Shown one piece after another: positions 9,891 to 19,508 of a stretch of DNA of 64,000 bases. Source of the stretch: Staphylococcus devriesei (GTDB lineage: Bacteria; Bacillota; Bacilli; Staphylococcales; Staphylococcaceae); the NCBI RefSeq assembly GCF_002902625.1, contig NZ_PPRG01000031.1, positions 1 through 64,000 of the forward strand, given 5' to 3'. How positions within the stretch are numbered: the first letter of the stretch is position 1; every line of letters begins with the position of its first letter. A program made the translations under genes and the position numbers. The notes below the pieces were generated by a model, which saw nothing but the letters and a program-made list of their open reading frames with translations, was not told the DNA's origin and did no database searches.

Positions 9891-11602
9891 TTATTCTTTA
9901 GTTAATTTGTATAAGTCTAAATCTGATCCCATTTGTAAGTCATAATTTCTAACTTTGTCGCTTACAATTGCGATTGAATCTAATTGAACAATTGGGAGTG
10001 CTGGAAGAGTTTCATTGACGTGTTTTTGCCATTTTACATAAATATCTTTACGTTTTTTATCGTCAGTTCCAACTTTATTGAAATCTAAAGCATCATCTAA
10101 GTATTTATCTGATATTTTATCAACAGTTCTCATTTCATTTTGTGGTCGATCTGAGTGATATGAATCTGAAGGGTCAGGGTCAGTTGCGCCGGCCCAAGTT
10201 CTGAAGTATACTTCCATATTTTTAGATGCTTTGGCTAAATCATCGTTATATTTACCAAATTCAACTAATTTCATATTTGTTTTTAAGCCAACTTTTTCCC
10301 AGAAATCTTTAATCGCTGCTGTTCTAGGTTCAAATGTTGGATTTGATCCTGAATATTGTTTTAAATTAATTTCAAAAGGCTTACCATTCGGATCTTCTCT
10401 AAAACCATCGCCATTTCTATCTTTATAACCAAGTTCATCTAACAATTTCTTCGCTTTTTCTGGGCTATATTCATAACTGTTTAAATCTTTTTGGTCTGCT
10501 GCAATCCAATGTATTGATGGAACTAAAGAGTTTAATTCTTTACCATAACCTTGATAGAACGCTTTAATCCATTTTTTTCTATCAATAGCATATAACATCG
10601 CTTGTCTTAATTTTTTCTCTTTATATTTAGGACGTTCTGCACCAGTTTTATTTTTATCTTTATCATAGTCATGAGATACGAAACCTAAAATAGAGTAGTC
10701 AAGACCAGGAGCTGATAAAACTTTAAGCTTGCCATCACCTGATTTTTTAGCTTCTTGAGCAATCGTTCCTGTAGCTTGATCGGCCATGTCGATTTCGCCA
10801 TTTTTCATTGCTTTTACGATTTGAGTTTGATCAATTACTTTTAAGTTAATTTTGTCTAAAGCTGGTTCGCCTTGCCAATAGTCTTTAAATTTCTTTAATT
10901 GAACCGCTTCACCTTGTGCAACTTTTGTTACTTTATAAGGTCCTATGCCAATTGGGTGTTTTCTAATTTTATCTGATTTAGCTAAGTCTTTAATTGGAAC
11001 ATCACTTAAATATTTTTTACTAAGTAATGGACCTGCGAAAAATCCTTCTAAGTAATTTACTTTTTTCTCTTTAAAAGTTACATCCATAGTGTAATTATCG
11101 ATTTTTTTAAGGCCATTGATTGTGTCAGCTTGTCCGGCATGTTTTTGCGGAGCACCTTCAATATTTTCTACGATTGGATAATAACTACCCTCATAATCTT
11201 TGTCGGCTAATACATTTAAAGAATAAATCCAGTCATCAACTGTTAACTCATTACCATCTTGCCACTTAATACCTTTTTTAATTGTGAAACGTACCTTTTT
11301 AGCAGGGTCAATATCCTTCCAAGAAGCAATATATGGCTTAAGTTTCATATTTTTATCAATTTTATTAATGACTCATTAAAATAGCCTTCTACATTTGCGT
11401 CAGATGCGTCTGAACTTAAAAGTGTTGAAAATGTTCCTGAAGGTGGAGCCCCTAAGGCGATATTCATTTCTCCACCTTTATGATTCGACGTTTCAGTTTT
11501 GGATGTAGCTTTGTCTAGTGAACCCCCACCATTCTTACCACATGCACTTAATACTAATGTTGCTACTAACACCAGTATTAAATACTTCATTAAAATCTTC
11601 AT
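9891..11602 (-). pseudogene. opp4A: opp4A, peptide-binding lipoprotein gene with a frameshift
   Basis: This is an extracytoplasmic solute-binding protein (SBP family 5) cut in two. The 5' part carries a lipoprotein signal peptide ending in LSAC and stops at TGA 11347-11345. The rest starts in the next frame at 11348 as MKLKPYIASWKD. Adding one base to the four-T run at 11360-11363 restores NESLIKIDKNMKLKPY, the expected family sequence. So a single-base deletion in a homopolymer, or a sequencing error there, explains the break. The ATG at 11602 has GGAGG ten bases upstream. The remaining 485 codons look intact. If the deletion is real, the transporter lacks its own receptor. Confidence 0.88.
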
Positions 11603-11681
11603 TCCTATCAATCCTCCAGTTGATTCTATGGTGTTTTTCTTATTTTACTTCTAAAAGAAAAAATAACAAGTTTTATTTTAG

Positions 11682-11696
11682 AATTTTCTGATAATT
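11682..11696. promoter_or_regulatory. CodY-type operator of the opp4 operon
   Basis: AATTTTCTGATAATT matches the CodY consensus AATTTTCWGAAAATT at 14 of 15 positions. On the minus strand it overlaps a TATAAT (11699-11694) that is the only good -10 before opp4A. The position suggests direct repression when branched-chain amino acids and GTP are plentiful. Confidence 0.75.
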
Positions 11697-11749
11697 ATAA
11701 TTTTAAAATTTTCAAATTAGTTAACCCATAAATTCTTGTAAAAAATACT

Positions 11750-11782
11750 AAAAAACAGCCTCGATATAAATCAAGACTGTTT
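11750..11782 (-). terminator. Terminator of opp3A
   Basis: Thirteen-base imperfect arms AAACAGTCTTGAT and ATCGAGGCTGTTT, then six T on the minus strand. It separates the opp3 and opp4 units. Confidence 0.87.
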
Positions 11783-11795
11783 CATAGAAATTTAA

Positions 11796-13454
11796 TTATT
11801 TATCTTTCTTTTTCTCACCAGTTTCACGATCGATTGATTTATCGATATACACATGTTTTAACGTAGTATCTGGTCCTACTTTATGGTATTGTAGACCTTT
11901 TACTTGAGGGTTAGTTAAATGTGCCTCCCCTTTTTGATAAACAGGAGCTACTGGTGCATCATGAAGTAATATACTTTCAGCTTGTTTTAAAGCTTCATTT
12001 CGTTTTTCTGGTTCACGTAATAAAGAACCATTTGTTTCTTTAATGATTTCATTATATTCTTTATTATCCCAATCTGTATTATTTTGAGCATTATCTTTAG
12101 TCATCGTTTCTAAAAATGCAGTTGGATCAGGATAATCTGGACTCCATCCTGAGTATGAAGCTTCAAAATCACCTGCTAATTCTAATGTTGTTTTTTGTTT
12201 AAATGGCATTTGTTTTATTTTTAATGTTACGCCTGGCAAATTAGTTTCAATTTGAGATTTAATATATTCAGCAGCAACTTTAGAAATAGGTGTGTCTTGA
12301 GTATTCATTGTAAATGTCACTTCTTTTTTACCTAGTTCTTTTTGGGCTAATTCCCAGTTTTCTTTAGCCTCTTTAGGGTTATAAACTAATGGAGATTTAA
12401 CTGTACTTGCAAAATCTTTACCTTCCGGTGTCTTAGATGTACCAACGCCAGTGAAGTTATTTGAAGCTAATGAACCATCATTTAGTACTGATTTAACATA
12501 TCCTTTTTTATTGATAGCTTGAGCAATTGCTAATCTAAGATGTTTATTTTTAAATTCTGGTACTGTTTTTTCATTCATTTTAATAAAGAAAGTTGCAGCA
12601 GTTAATCTATAATTTAATTCTTTATTTCCTTTATATTTATCTACCTGTTCTGATGTAATAATTGTATCGTCTACTGAACCAGTATCATATAGTGATGCCC
12701 CTGCTTGGTTATCTTTTAAAACTTTATAATTCACTTTATCTAATTTTACATTTTTCTTATCCCAGTACTGATTATTTTTAACTAATTGAATTTTATCTTC
12801 AACTTGCCAATTTGCTACTTTAAAAGGTCCATTGTATACTGCTCTATCAGCATTAGTTCCATATCTTTCGCCATACTTTTTAGCAACTTTAGCATCTTGA
12901 GGATCGAATGTATTTAAAGCAAGTAACTCATTAATATATGGAACAGGTCTTTCTAAATCAATTTGTAACTTATACTTATTTAATGCTTTAATACCCAATT
13001 GGTTTACCGGTTTTTTACCTGTATTAACTAAATCCGCATTTTTAATATCACTCATTATGTATGCAAATTCAGATGCTGTTTTGGGGTCTACTACTTTTCT
13101 CCATGCGAATACAAAGTCTTCTGCAGTAACAGGGTCTCCATTTGACCATTTAGCATCTTTTCTTAAGTCTACTGTTAAGGTTTTACCACCATTACTTTTT
13201 TTAGGCATATCTTTAGCTACACCTAAGACAACTTTGTCATCTTTATCGATAGAATATAAACCTTCAAACGCCTGCCCTGCTATATCACCAGAAACGGCAT
13301 CAGTGATTAATGCTGTATCTAAAGTAGTCATATCTTGTGTAATCACTTTTCTAAATACTTGGCCTTCATCTGAATACAAGCTTTTTTTATTACTACACGC
13401 AGAAAGCACTAAAGTTATTGTTAATAATATCGCGATATACTTATAATATTTCAT
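11796..13454 (-). CDS. opp3A: Oligopeptide-binding lipoprotein Opp3A
   Basis: Extracytoplasmic receptor of the Opp3 importer, SBP family 5. The 552-aa protein begins with a signal peptide and lipobox LVLSAC (Cys about residue 20). It then shows the family segments AKWSNGDPVTAEDFVFAW and YNGPFKVANWQ. As in S. aureus it closes the opp3BCDFA operon, so receptor abundance may depend on mRNA stability. It is intact, unlike opp4A. AAGGAG precedes the ATG. Confidence 0.93.
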   Translation of the reverse strand: MKYYKYIAILLTITLVLSACSNKKSLYSDEGQVFRKVITQDMTTLDTALITDAVSGDIAGQAFEGLYSIDKDDKVVLGVAKDMPKKSNGGKTLTVDLRKDAKWSNGDPVTAEDFVFAWRKVVDPKTASEFAYIMSDIKNADLVNTGKKPVNQLGIKALNKYKLQIDLERPVPYINELLALNTFDPQDAKVAKKYGERYGTNADRAVYNGPFKVANWQVEDKIQLVKNNQYWDKKNVKLDKVNYKVLKDNQAGASLYDTGSVDDTIITSEQVDKYKGNKELNYRLTAATFFIKMNEKTVPEFKNKHLRLAIAQAINKKGYVKSVLNDGSLASNNFTGVGTSKTPEGKDFASTVKSPLVYNPKEAKENWELAQKELGKKEVTFTMNTQDTPISKVAAEYIKSQIETNLPGVTLKIKQMPFKQKTTLELAGDFEASYSGWSPDYPDPTAFLETMTKDNAQNNTDWDNKEYNEIIKETNGSLLREPEKRNEALKQAESILLHDAPVAPVYQKGEAHLTNPQVKGLQYHKVGPDTTLKHVYIDKSIDRETGEKKKDK

Positions 13455-13480
13455 AATCTCCTTATCCTCCTTCCCCAGTT

Positions 13481-14422
13481 TTAAACGCTTGGCGTTTGAA
13501 GTTCTTTTTTTAATTGCGTTGCTTCTTCATCAGTCACAAATACATAATGTTGTGGTCTGATTTCTTGAAGCCTACGCTCTGAATTTTTAGATTCATCTTC
13601 TTTATAAACGACACGTTTACGCGTTCTTTCACTATCTGGGTCAGGTTGTGGAATAGCTGATAATAGTGATTTTGTATAATCATGTAATGGGTGGTAGTAA
13701 ATCTCATCTGCTGAACCAAGTTCGACAATTTTACCAAAATGCATGACTGCAATGCGGTCTGAAATATATTTCACCATTGATAAATCATGCGCAATAAATA
13801 AGAAAGTGATGCCTCTCTCCTTTTGAAGTTTCAACATTAAGTTTACAACTTGTGCTTGGATAGAAACGTCTAACGCTGAGATTGGTTCATCTGCAATAAT
13901 AAACTCTGGTTCTACCGCTAACGCTCGTGCAATTCCTATACGTTGTCGTTGCCCTCCAGAAAATTCGTGCGGGTAACGATTAGCATGTTCTTTACTCAAC
14001 CCAACTGTTTCAAGCAAATCATAGACACGTCGTTTACGATCTTTCTTATCGCTAGCTAATTTATGAATATCGATGCCCTCTGCGACAATATCCATAACTT
14101 TCAATCTAGGGTTAAGAGATGCATATGGGTCTTGGAAAATCATTTGAATTTTTTTATTAAATTTCAATAAATCTTTTCGTTTAGATATTTTTTGAATATC
14201 TTGACCTTCGTATAAAATCTCTCCACTCGTAATATCGTTTAGCTTGATAATCGCTTTACCAGTAGTTGATTTGCCACACCCAGATTCTCCTACTAATCCT
14301 AATGTTTCTCCTTTATATATATTAAAAGAGATATCTTCAATAGCTCTTACTTCGTTACGCTTACCTTCATTAAAATATTGTTTTAAGTTTTTTATCTCTA
14401 ATAATACTGAATTATCCTTCAT
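13481..14422 (-). CDS. opp3F: Oligopeptide ABC transporter ATP-binding protein Opp3F
   Basis: A 313-aa ATPase with Walker A GESGCGKSTTGK, signature FSGGQRQRIGIARAL, Walker B FIIADEP and the switch His in AHDLSMV. Its C terminus lacks the four-Cys extension seen in Opp4F and instead has a charged tail. It overlaps the end of opp3D by 11 bp, with AAAGGGTG as ribosome site inside opp3D. Confidence 0.94.
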   Translation of the reverse strand: MKDNSVLLEIKNLKQYFNEGKRNEVRAIEDISFNIYKGETLGLVGESGCGKSTTGKAIIKLNDITSGEILYEGQDIQKISKRKDLLKFNKKIQMIFQDPYASLNPRLKVMDIVAEGIDIHKLASDKKDRKRRVYDLLETVGLSKEHANRYPHEFSGGQRQRIGIARALAVEPEFIIADEPISALDVSIQAQVVNLMLKLQKERGITFLFIAHDLSMVKYISDRIAVMHFGKIVELGSADEIYYHPLHDYTKSLLSAIPQPDPDSERTRKRVVYKEDESKNSERRLQEIRPQHYVFVTDEEATQLKKELQTPSV

Positions 14423-15494
14423 TGAACGACACCCTTTCTACTTGATGTGGCTTGTCGTAATTATTAGGCATTGGTCGTTGTCTCTTTTTAACCATTTCTG
14501 GTGGATTGACTTGAGGTGCACGTTCATCTAATAGCCAAGATTTTACGAAATGGGTTGGTGACACTTTGAACCATGGAGGCTCTTGTTTAAAATCAATATC
14601 TAAAGCGTACTGACTTCTTCTTGCAAATGCGTCGCCTTTAGGTGGATGTAATAAATCAGGTGGTGTACCTGGAATTGCAAGTAATTCTGTGTCATTACTA
14701 GTTGTTAAATCTGGCATAGATGATAGTAAGCCCCAAGTATAAGGATGTCTAGGATCGTAAAAGATTTCATCTACATCGCCTGTTTCTACCATTTGTCCTC
14801 CATACATTACCGCTACTCTATCAGCGATATTAGCGACTACACCTAAATCATGTGTGATAAAAATAATTGATGTATCAATTTTTTGTTGTAATTCTTTCAT
14901 TAAGTCTAATATTTGAGCTTGCATCGTTACATCTAATGCCGTAGTTGGTTCGTCGGCGATTAATACTTTAGGTTCACACGCTAATGCTGTGGCAATAACA
15001 ATTCTTTGTCTTTGTCCACCTGAGAATTGATGTGGATAAGCTTTAAATCGTTTTTCAGCATTTGGTAAGCCTACTAAATTCAATATTTCTAAAGCTCGTT
15101 TTTTAGCTTCAGATTTACTATAATTACGATGTTTCATCAATGGTTCCATAACTTGTTTCCCTATTTGCATTGTCGGGTTAAGAGAAGTCATCGGATCTTG
15201 GAATATCATTGAAATATCTTTACCACGTAATTTAATTAGTTCATTTTCAGATTTAACAGCTAAGTCTTCACCAAGAAAGTTAATCGTTCCTTGTTTAATT
15301 CTTCCTGCATCCCCTTGGAATAGCTTTGTAATCGCCTTTGTAGTTACAGATTTACCTGAACCTGATTCACCTACAATTGCTAACGTTTCTCCCTTATTCA
15401 AATAAAAATCGACGCCTCTAACTGCTTGCACTTCCCCTGCCGTAATATCAAAGGAAACATGCAAGTCATTAACTTCTAAAATTCTTTCTGACAT
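14412..15494 (-). CDS. opp3D: Oligopeptide ABC transporter ATP-binding protein Opp3D
   Basis: A 360-aa ATPase with Walker A GESGSGKSVT, signature FSGGQRQRIVIATAL, Walker B VLIADEPT and a long C-terminal extension containing PPKGDAFARRS. The cysteines common in OppD extensions are absent here. AGGAGG precedes the ATG at good spacing. It forms the ATPase heterodimer with Opp3F. Confidence 0.94.
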   Translation of the reverse strand: MSERILEVNDLHVSFDITAGEVQAVRGVDFYLNKGETLAIVGESGSGKSVTTKAITKLFQGDAGRIKQGTINFLGEDLAVKSENELIKLRGKDISMIFQDPMTSLNPTMQIGKQVMEPLMKHRNYSKSEAKKRALEILNLVGLPNAEKRFKAYPHQFSGGQRQRIVIATALACEPKVLIADEPTTALDVTMQAQILDLMKELQQKIDTSIIFITHDLGVVANIADRVAVMYGGQMVETGDVDEIFYDPRHPYTWGLLSSMPDLTTSNDTELLAIPGTPPDLLHPPKGDAFARRSQYALDIDFKQEPPWFKVSPTHFVKSWLLDERAPQVNPPEMVKKRQRPMPNNYDKPHQVERVSFNEG

Positions 15495-15512
15495 AACGTT
15501 TGCCTCCTTTTA

Positions 15513-16580
15513 TTATTTACGCATTTTAGGGTCAAATGCATCACGTAATCCATCACTAAATAGATAGAAGAATAAAATCAATAAACTTAATATTGTAGCT
15601 GGTATAAATAATTCGTGTGGATGGATAAGTAACATCGCGCGCCCATCGTTGACTAGTGAACCTAATGAAGTTTGAGGTGCTGGTACTCCGATACCAATGA
15701 AGCTTAAGAATGCTTCGAAAAAGATGGCACTTGGCACAGTAAACATTGAGGTTACTACGATAGCGCCTAATGTATTAGGCAAGATATGTTTGAATATTAA
15801 ATTGAACTTAGAAGCACCTAGCGTTCGTGATGCCATTACAAATTCTTGATTTTTTAGTTTTAAAAATTCTCCACGTACAACCCTACTCATTCCTAACCAA
15901 CCTGTAATAGACATCGCTAAAATAATTGTCCAAATTGATGGTTCAAAGATAAGTACAAATAAAATTACAACGATAAGGTTTGGAATTGATGCAATAATTT
16001 CAAGAATTCTTTGCATAATATTATCTATACGTCCGCCAAAGAAACCAGATACTGCACCATAAACAACACCGATAAAAATATCTAAGATAGCTGCTACGAC
16101 ACCGATAAAGAGTGAGATTTGAGCGCCTTTCCAAGTGCGTGTCCATAAATCGCGTCCTAATTGATCTGTACCAAACCAGAAGTTTTCTTTGACACCGGCA
16201 TCTTTATAAGCATCCGTACCGTCTGCACCAGTACCATCAAATGGTAAGAAAGGCACTTTATCTAGCACTGGAATCTTTGCAGGTAGATTACGACGAACGA
16301 CGTCTTGTTCTGCATAATCATGATTGCTCAATAGTGGCCCTACAAAAGCTAAGATAACAATTAGAATTAACCCTACTAAACCTACCACTGCAAGTTTATT
16401 CCCTTTTAATTGTGTCCAAGCATCTTGCCAGAAGTTTTTACTCTCACGTTGCATTTCTGGTTCTCTATTTAAATCTACTTCTCTTATCACGAAATCAGAT
16501 GCTGCAATGCCTTCAGAGGTATGTGTCATAGCTGCATTTGAATGATCATCAAATGGTTTACTAAATTTATCATTTGCCAT
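15513..16580 (-). CDS. opp3C: Oligopeptide ABC transporter permease Opp3C
   Basis: A 355-aa membrane subunit with a long cytoplasmic N terminus, one leading helix (AVVGLVGLILIVILAF), an extracellular loop and the permease core. The EAA loop is SRTLGASKFNLIFKHILPN and the end is LRDAFDPKMRK. Its ATG overlaps the opp3B stop as TAATG, and GGAGG lies in the end of opp3B, indicating coupled translation. Confidence 0.94.
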   Translation of the reverse strand: MANDKFSKPFDDHSNAAMTHTSEGIAASDFVIREVDLNREPEMQRESKNFWQDAWTQLKGNKLAVVGLVGLILIVILAFVGPLLSNHDYAEQDVVRRNLPAKIPVLDKVPFLPFDGTGADGTDAYKDAGVKENFWFGTDQLGRDLWTRTWKGAQISLFIGVVAAILDIFIGVVYGAVSGFFGGRIDNIMQRILEIIASIPNLIVVILFVLIFEPSIWTIILAMSITGWLGMSRVVRGEFLKLKNQEFVMASRTLGASKFNLIFKHILPNTLGAIVVTSMFTVPSAIFFEAFLSFIGIGVPAPQTSLGSLVNDGRAMLLIHPHELFIPATILSLLILFFYLFSDGLRDAFDPKMRK

Positions 16581-17506
16581 TATTTCTTACCTCCTTGAAC
16601 ACGAATTCTAGGGTCAATCACGCCATATAAAATATCTACGATAAAAATTGAAACGATAAATAGTGTACTAAATAAAATAGTAGTTGCCATTATCACTGAG
16701 AAATCATTTGTAGTAATTGAGCGTACGAATTGGTCCCCTAAACCTGGTACACCGAAGATATTCTCAATGGTTAATGTACCTGTTAAAATTCCTGCTAACA
16801 TAGGTACAATAATTGTGATAATTGGAATTAATGCGTTTCTTAAAGCATGCCCAAATAAGACACGCATTGAAGAGTTCCCCTTTGCTCTTGCTAATAATAT
16901 GTAATCCGAACTTAAAACTTCTATCATTTCAGCTCTAATATACCGTGCAACTGTCGCCATTACACTGGCTGATAACGCTAGCGAAGGTAATACTGCTGTT
17001 GAAAATCCTTCCCATCCTGCAACTGGAAACCATCTTAGACGTACTGCAAATACATATTGTAAAAGTACGGCTAATACGAAAGAAGGAACAGATACTGCAA
17101 TTACTGAAATAACAGTAGTTGTATAATCGACCCATGTGTTTTGCTTAGTAGCTGCTGCAACACCAAGGATTAAACCTAAAATCACACCGATAATCATCGC
17201 AGTTATACCCATTTCCATTGATGGAATCAATCTCGGTCTTATAAGCTCCCATACCGGTTGATTGTGATATTGAAATGAATAGCCAAAGTCTCCGGTAATT
17301 ACATTTTTCAAATAATGTAGATATTGCACTGCTACAGGATCATTGAGCCCATATTTTTCATTAAGAATCGCTTTTTGTTCAACACTTAACTTAGCATCGT
17401 TAAAAGGTGAACCCGGCATCATCTTCATTAGGAAAAATGTAATAGTAATAATAATGAATAGCGATAAGAACATATATCCTAAACGTTTTAAAACATATCG
17501 CGTCAT
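16580..17506 (-). CDS. opp3B: Oligopeptide ABC transporter permease Opp3B
   Basis: A 308-aa OppB-type permease beginning TRYVLKRLGYMFLSLFIII, with the EAA loop (ARAKGNSSMRVLFGHALRNA) and C-terminal DPRIR. It is the first gene of the opp3 operon. Its ribosome site is AAGGGGG eight bases before the ATG. That is an unusually G-rich site complementary to the CCCCUU seed of RsaE, fitting the known control of opp mRNA by RsaE in S. aureus; the exact pairing here is inferred. A CodY box lies at the promoter. Confidence 0.94.
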   Translation of the reverse strand: MTRYVLKRLGYMFLSLFIIITITFFLMKMMPGSPFNDAKLSVEQKAILNEKYGLNDPVAVQYLHYLKNVITGDFGYSFQYHNQPVWELIRPRLIPSMEMGITAMIIGVILGLILGVAAATKQNTWVDYTTTVISVIAVSVPSFVLAVLLQYVFAVRLRWFPVAGWEGFSTAVLPSLALSASVMATVARYIRAEMIEVLSSDYILLARAKGNSSMRVLFGHALRNALIPIITIIVPMLAGILTGTLTIENIFGVPGLGDQFVRSITTNDFSVIMATTILFSTLFIVSIFIVDILYGVIDPRIRVQGGKK

Positions 17507-17551
17507 TCCATAACCCCCTTATCGAATTTTCGAAATTAACATTCCCTTCAA

Positions 17552-17566
17552 AATTTTCAGAAATAT
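17552..17566. promoter_or_regulatory. CodY-type operator of the opp3 operon
   Basis: AATTTTCAGAAATAT matches 13 of 15 positions of the CodY consensus. It lies just downstream of the proposed -10, overlapping the expected transcription start. A second, gapped copy, AATTTTCGAAATT, lies at 17525-17537. CodY repression of opp3 is known in S. aureus. Confidence 0.75.
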
Positions 17567-17574
17567 TTAGTAAC

Positions 17575-17604
17575 ATTATATATATAATTTTCATATAATT
17601 GCAA
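17575..17604 (-). promoter_or_regulatory. Promoter of the opp3 operon
   Basis: The minus strand has TTGCAA at 17604-17599, an 18-base spacer and TATAAT at 17580-17575, about 70 bases before the opp3B start. Confidence 0.6.
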
Positions 17605-17756
17605 TATGATTTTTATAAAATTAAAAAAGTCAGCGCTAATATAAATTTCTAAGGAAGTAATTTTCCAATATATAATTTTAATTATTTAAAGTTTAAGGTG
17701 TTTAATTGGGAAATTTAAGTTAAAATAAGTTTAATCTTCTAGCGAGGGGTTAAATT

Positions 17757-18134
17757 ATGAAGAATTTAAAAAACTGGATAATATGGTTTAGTCTTACACC
17801 ACTTCTAACGCTTATTGTATGGTTGTTTTTCACATCTCATACACTCATTTCATTTTTAGATGTTTTATTCTACATATCACTTATCATTTTTATAGTTGTG
17901 TTTCTTATCCTTTTAGTGCAAGAAGGAATTTTTGATGCTACGAGTTATGGCTTTAGAAGAATTCGCTACCAAATGTCTTCTCGTGCAAAGAAAAAAACAA
18001 TGGAACATGATGAATTCTTTAATCCACAACAAGCTAAAAGAGAATATTATATTATAGGATCATGGGTAGCACCAGCTTTATTATGTAATGCATTATTTTT
18101 TCTGTTAACCATTGTAGTTTCACTTAATTTATAG
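17757..18134 (+). CDS. DUF3899 family small membrane protein
   Basis: A 125-aa protein with three predicted membrane segments: about residues 8-26 and 32-54, and 104-123 near the C terminus. The charged cytoplasmic loop between them contains RRIRYQMSSRAKKK. This matches the uncharacterised DUF3899 pattern. It has GAGGGG before its ATG. It sits alone between opp3 (divergent) and fabF (convergent), and I see no functional clue in its context. Confidence 0.75.
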   Translation: MKNLKNWIIWFSLTPLLTLIVWLFFTSHTLISFLDVLFYISLIIFIVVFLILLVQEGIFDATSYGFRRIRYQMSSRAKKKTMEHDEFFNPQQAKREYYIIGSWVAPALLCNALFFLLTIVVSLNL

Positions 18135-18165
18135 CTTACTTCGTAATGGATTTATTTTAGTAAGT

Positions 18166-18217
18166 AAAAAAATGCCTCAAAACAATCTTCACTCTACATG
18201 AGATTATTTTGAGGCAT
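18166..18217 (-). terminator. Terminator of the fabH-fabF operon
   Basis: Long arms centred on GCCTCAAAATAATCT and AGATTGTTTTGAGGC, followed by seven T on the minus strand. The hairpin also follows the convergent DUF3899 gene, but the plus side lacks a good T tract. Confidence 0.88.
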
Positions 18218-18250
18218 GTCCTATTTGTTCTTCATTTTCAAAAAATAAAG

Positions 18251-19495
18251 TTAAGCTTCGAATTTTTTAAATACTAATACTGCATTATGTCCACCAAAGC
18301 CAAGACTATTACTCATAGCGTACGTAATATCTAAATCTTGTGCTTCATTAGGGATAATGTCTAAGTCACATTCAGGATCTGGTGTGTGTGCATGAATCGT
18401 TGGAGCAACTTTAGAATCACGAATTGATAATGCTGAGAAGATGGCTTCTAGTCCACCTGTCGCGCCTAATAAGTGACCAGTCATTGATTTAGTTGAACTA
18501 ATCTTCAAGTTCTTTGCAGCGTCACCGAATGTGTTTTTAATCGCTTTAATTTCGTACATATCGCCTACAGGTGTACTTGTACCATGTGCATTTAAATATT
18601 GAACATCTTTAGCTTCAATACCTGCATCATCTAAAGCGGCTTGCATAGCACGTGAACCACCTTCACCTTCTGGAGCTGGAGCAGTGATATGATATGCGTC
18701 ACCTGTTGTACCATAGCCCACAATTTCAGCATAAATTTGTGCGCCACGAGCTTGGGCAGATTCTAATGATTCAATCACTAAAATACCGGCACCTTCACCC
18801 ATAACAAATCCATCACGGCCTTCTTGGAAAGGACGGCAAGCTGTTTCTTTATCATCATTCGTTGATAATGCACGACTTGCGCTAAATCCAGCAAGTGCCA
18901 TATGTGTAATAGGTGCTTCAGTACCGCCAGTAATCATTGCATCAGCGTCTCCACGTTGGATGATTTTAAATGCTTCACCGATAGAATTTGTGCCAGTAGC
19001 ACATGCAGTAACCGTTGATCCGTTTGGCCCTTTTGCGCCTAAATCAATAGATACTTGGCCAGTAGCCATATCTGGAATTAACATTGGTACGAAGAATGGA
19101 CTTACTCTTCTTGGGCCTTTCTTCTGTAACGTGCTATGGGCAATTTCAAATGTTTCCATACCGCCAATACCTGAACCAATCCATACACCAATACGGTTTG
19201 CAGTATCTTCATTGATAGCTAATTTCGCATCTTCTACCGCTTGTCTTGCAGCTACAACTGCGTATTGAGTAAAGCGGTCCATGCGACGTGCTTCTTTCTT
19301 CTCAATATGGTCTTCAATATTAAAGTCTTTTAATTCACCAGCTAGATGAACGTTATAGCCTTCAGTATCTACACGCGTAATTGTATCAATACCATTAACG
19401 CCTTTTAACGCGTTGTCCCAACTTGTCTGGACATCATTTCCGATAGGTGATAATGCACCCATACCTGTAATTACAACTCTTTTATTTTCAGTCAT
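18251..19495 (-). CDS. fabF: 3-oxoacyl-ACP synthase II, FabF
   Basis: The elongating condensing enzyme of type II fatty acid synthesis; joins malonyl-ACP to growing acyl-ACP. The catalytic Cys is in VTACATGTN (about residue 165), and the two His are in [11 protein letters not shown] and [15 protein letters not shown]. The 414-aa length is normal. It lies 13 bp after fabH and is cotranscribed under a FapR operator. Platensimycin-type inhibitors act on this family. Confidence 0.97.
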   Translation of the reverse strand: MTENKRVVITGMGALSPIGNDVQTSWDNALKGVNGIDTITRVDTEGYNVHLAGELKDFNIEDHIEKKEARRMDRFTQYAVVAARQAVEDAKLAINEDTANRIGVWIGSGIGGMETFEIAHSTLQKKGPRRVSPFFVPMLIPDMATGQVSIDLGAKGPNGSTVTACATGTNSIGEAFKIIQRGDADAMITGGTEAPITHMALAGFSASRALSTNDDKETACRPFQEGRDGFVMGEGAGILVIESLESAQARGAQIYAEIVGYGTTGDAYHITAPAPEGEGGSRAMQAALDDAGIEAKDVQYLNAHGTSTPVGDMYEIKAIKNTFGDAAKNLKISSTKSMTGHLLGATGGLEAIFSALSIRDSKVAPTIHAHTPDPECDLDIIPNEAQDLDITYAMSNSLGFGGHNAVLVFKKFEA

Positions 19496-19508
19496 ACATT
19501 ATATCCTC

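Noticed and set aside
13057-13446. 129-codon plus-strand reading inside opp3A
   Set aside because: Antisense shadow of a well-supported gene, without ribosome site or family signal; the same holds for other antisense readings in fabF, clpB, gudB, rocD and mnhA.
6001-17506. opp3 and opp4 as a recent tandem duplication
   Set aside because: Gene orders differ (BCDFA against ADFBC) and the proteins are clearly diverged; they are two old paralogous systems, as in S. aureus.
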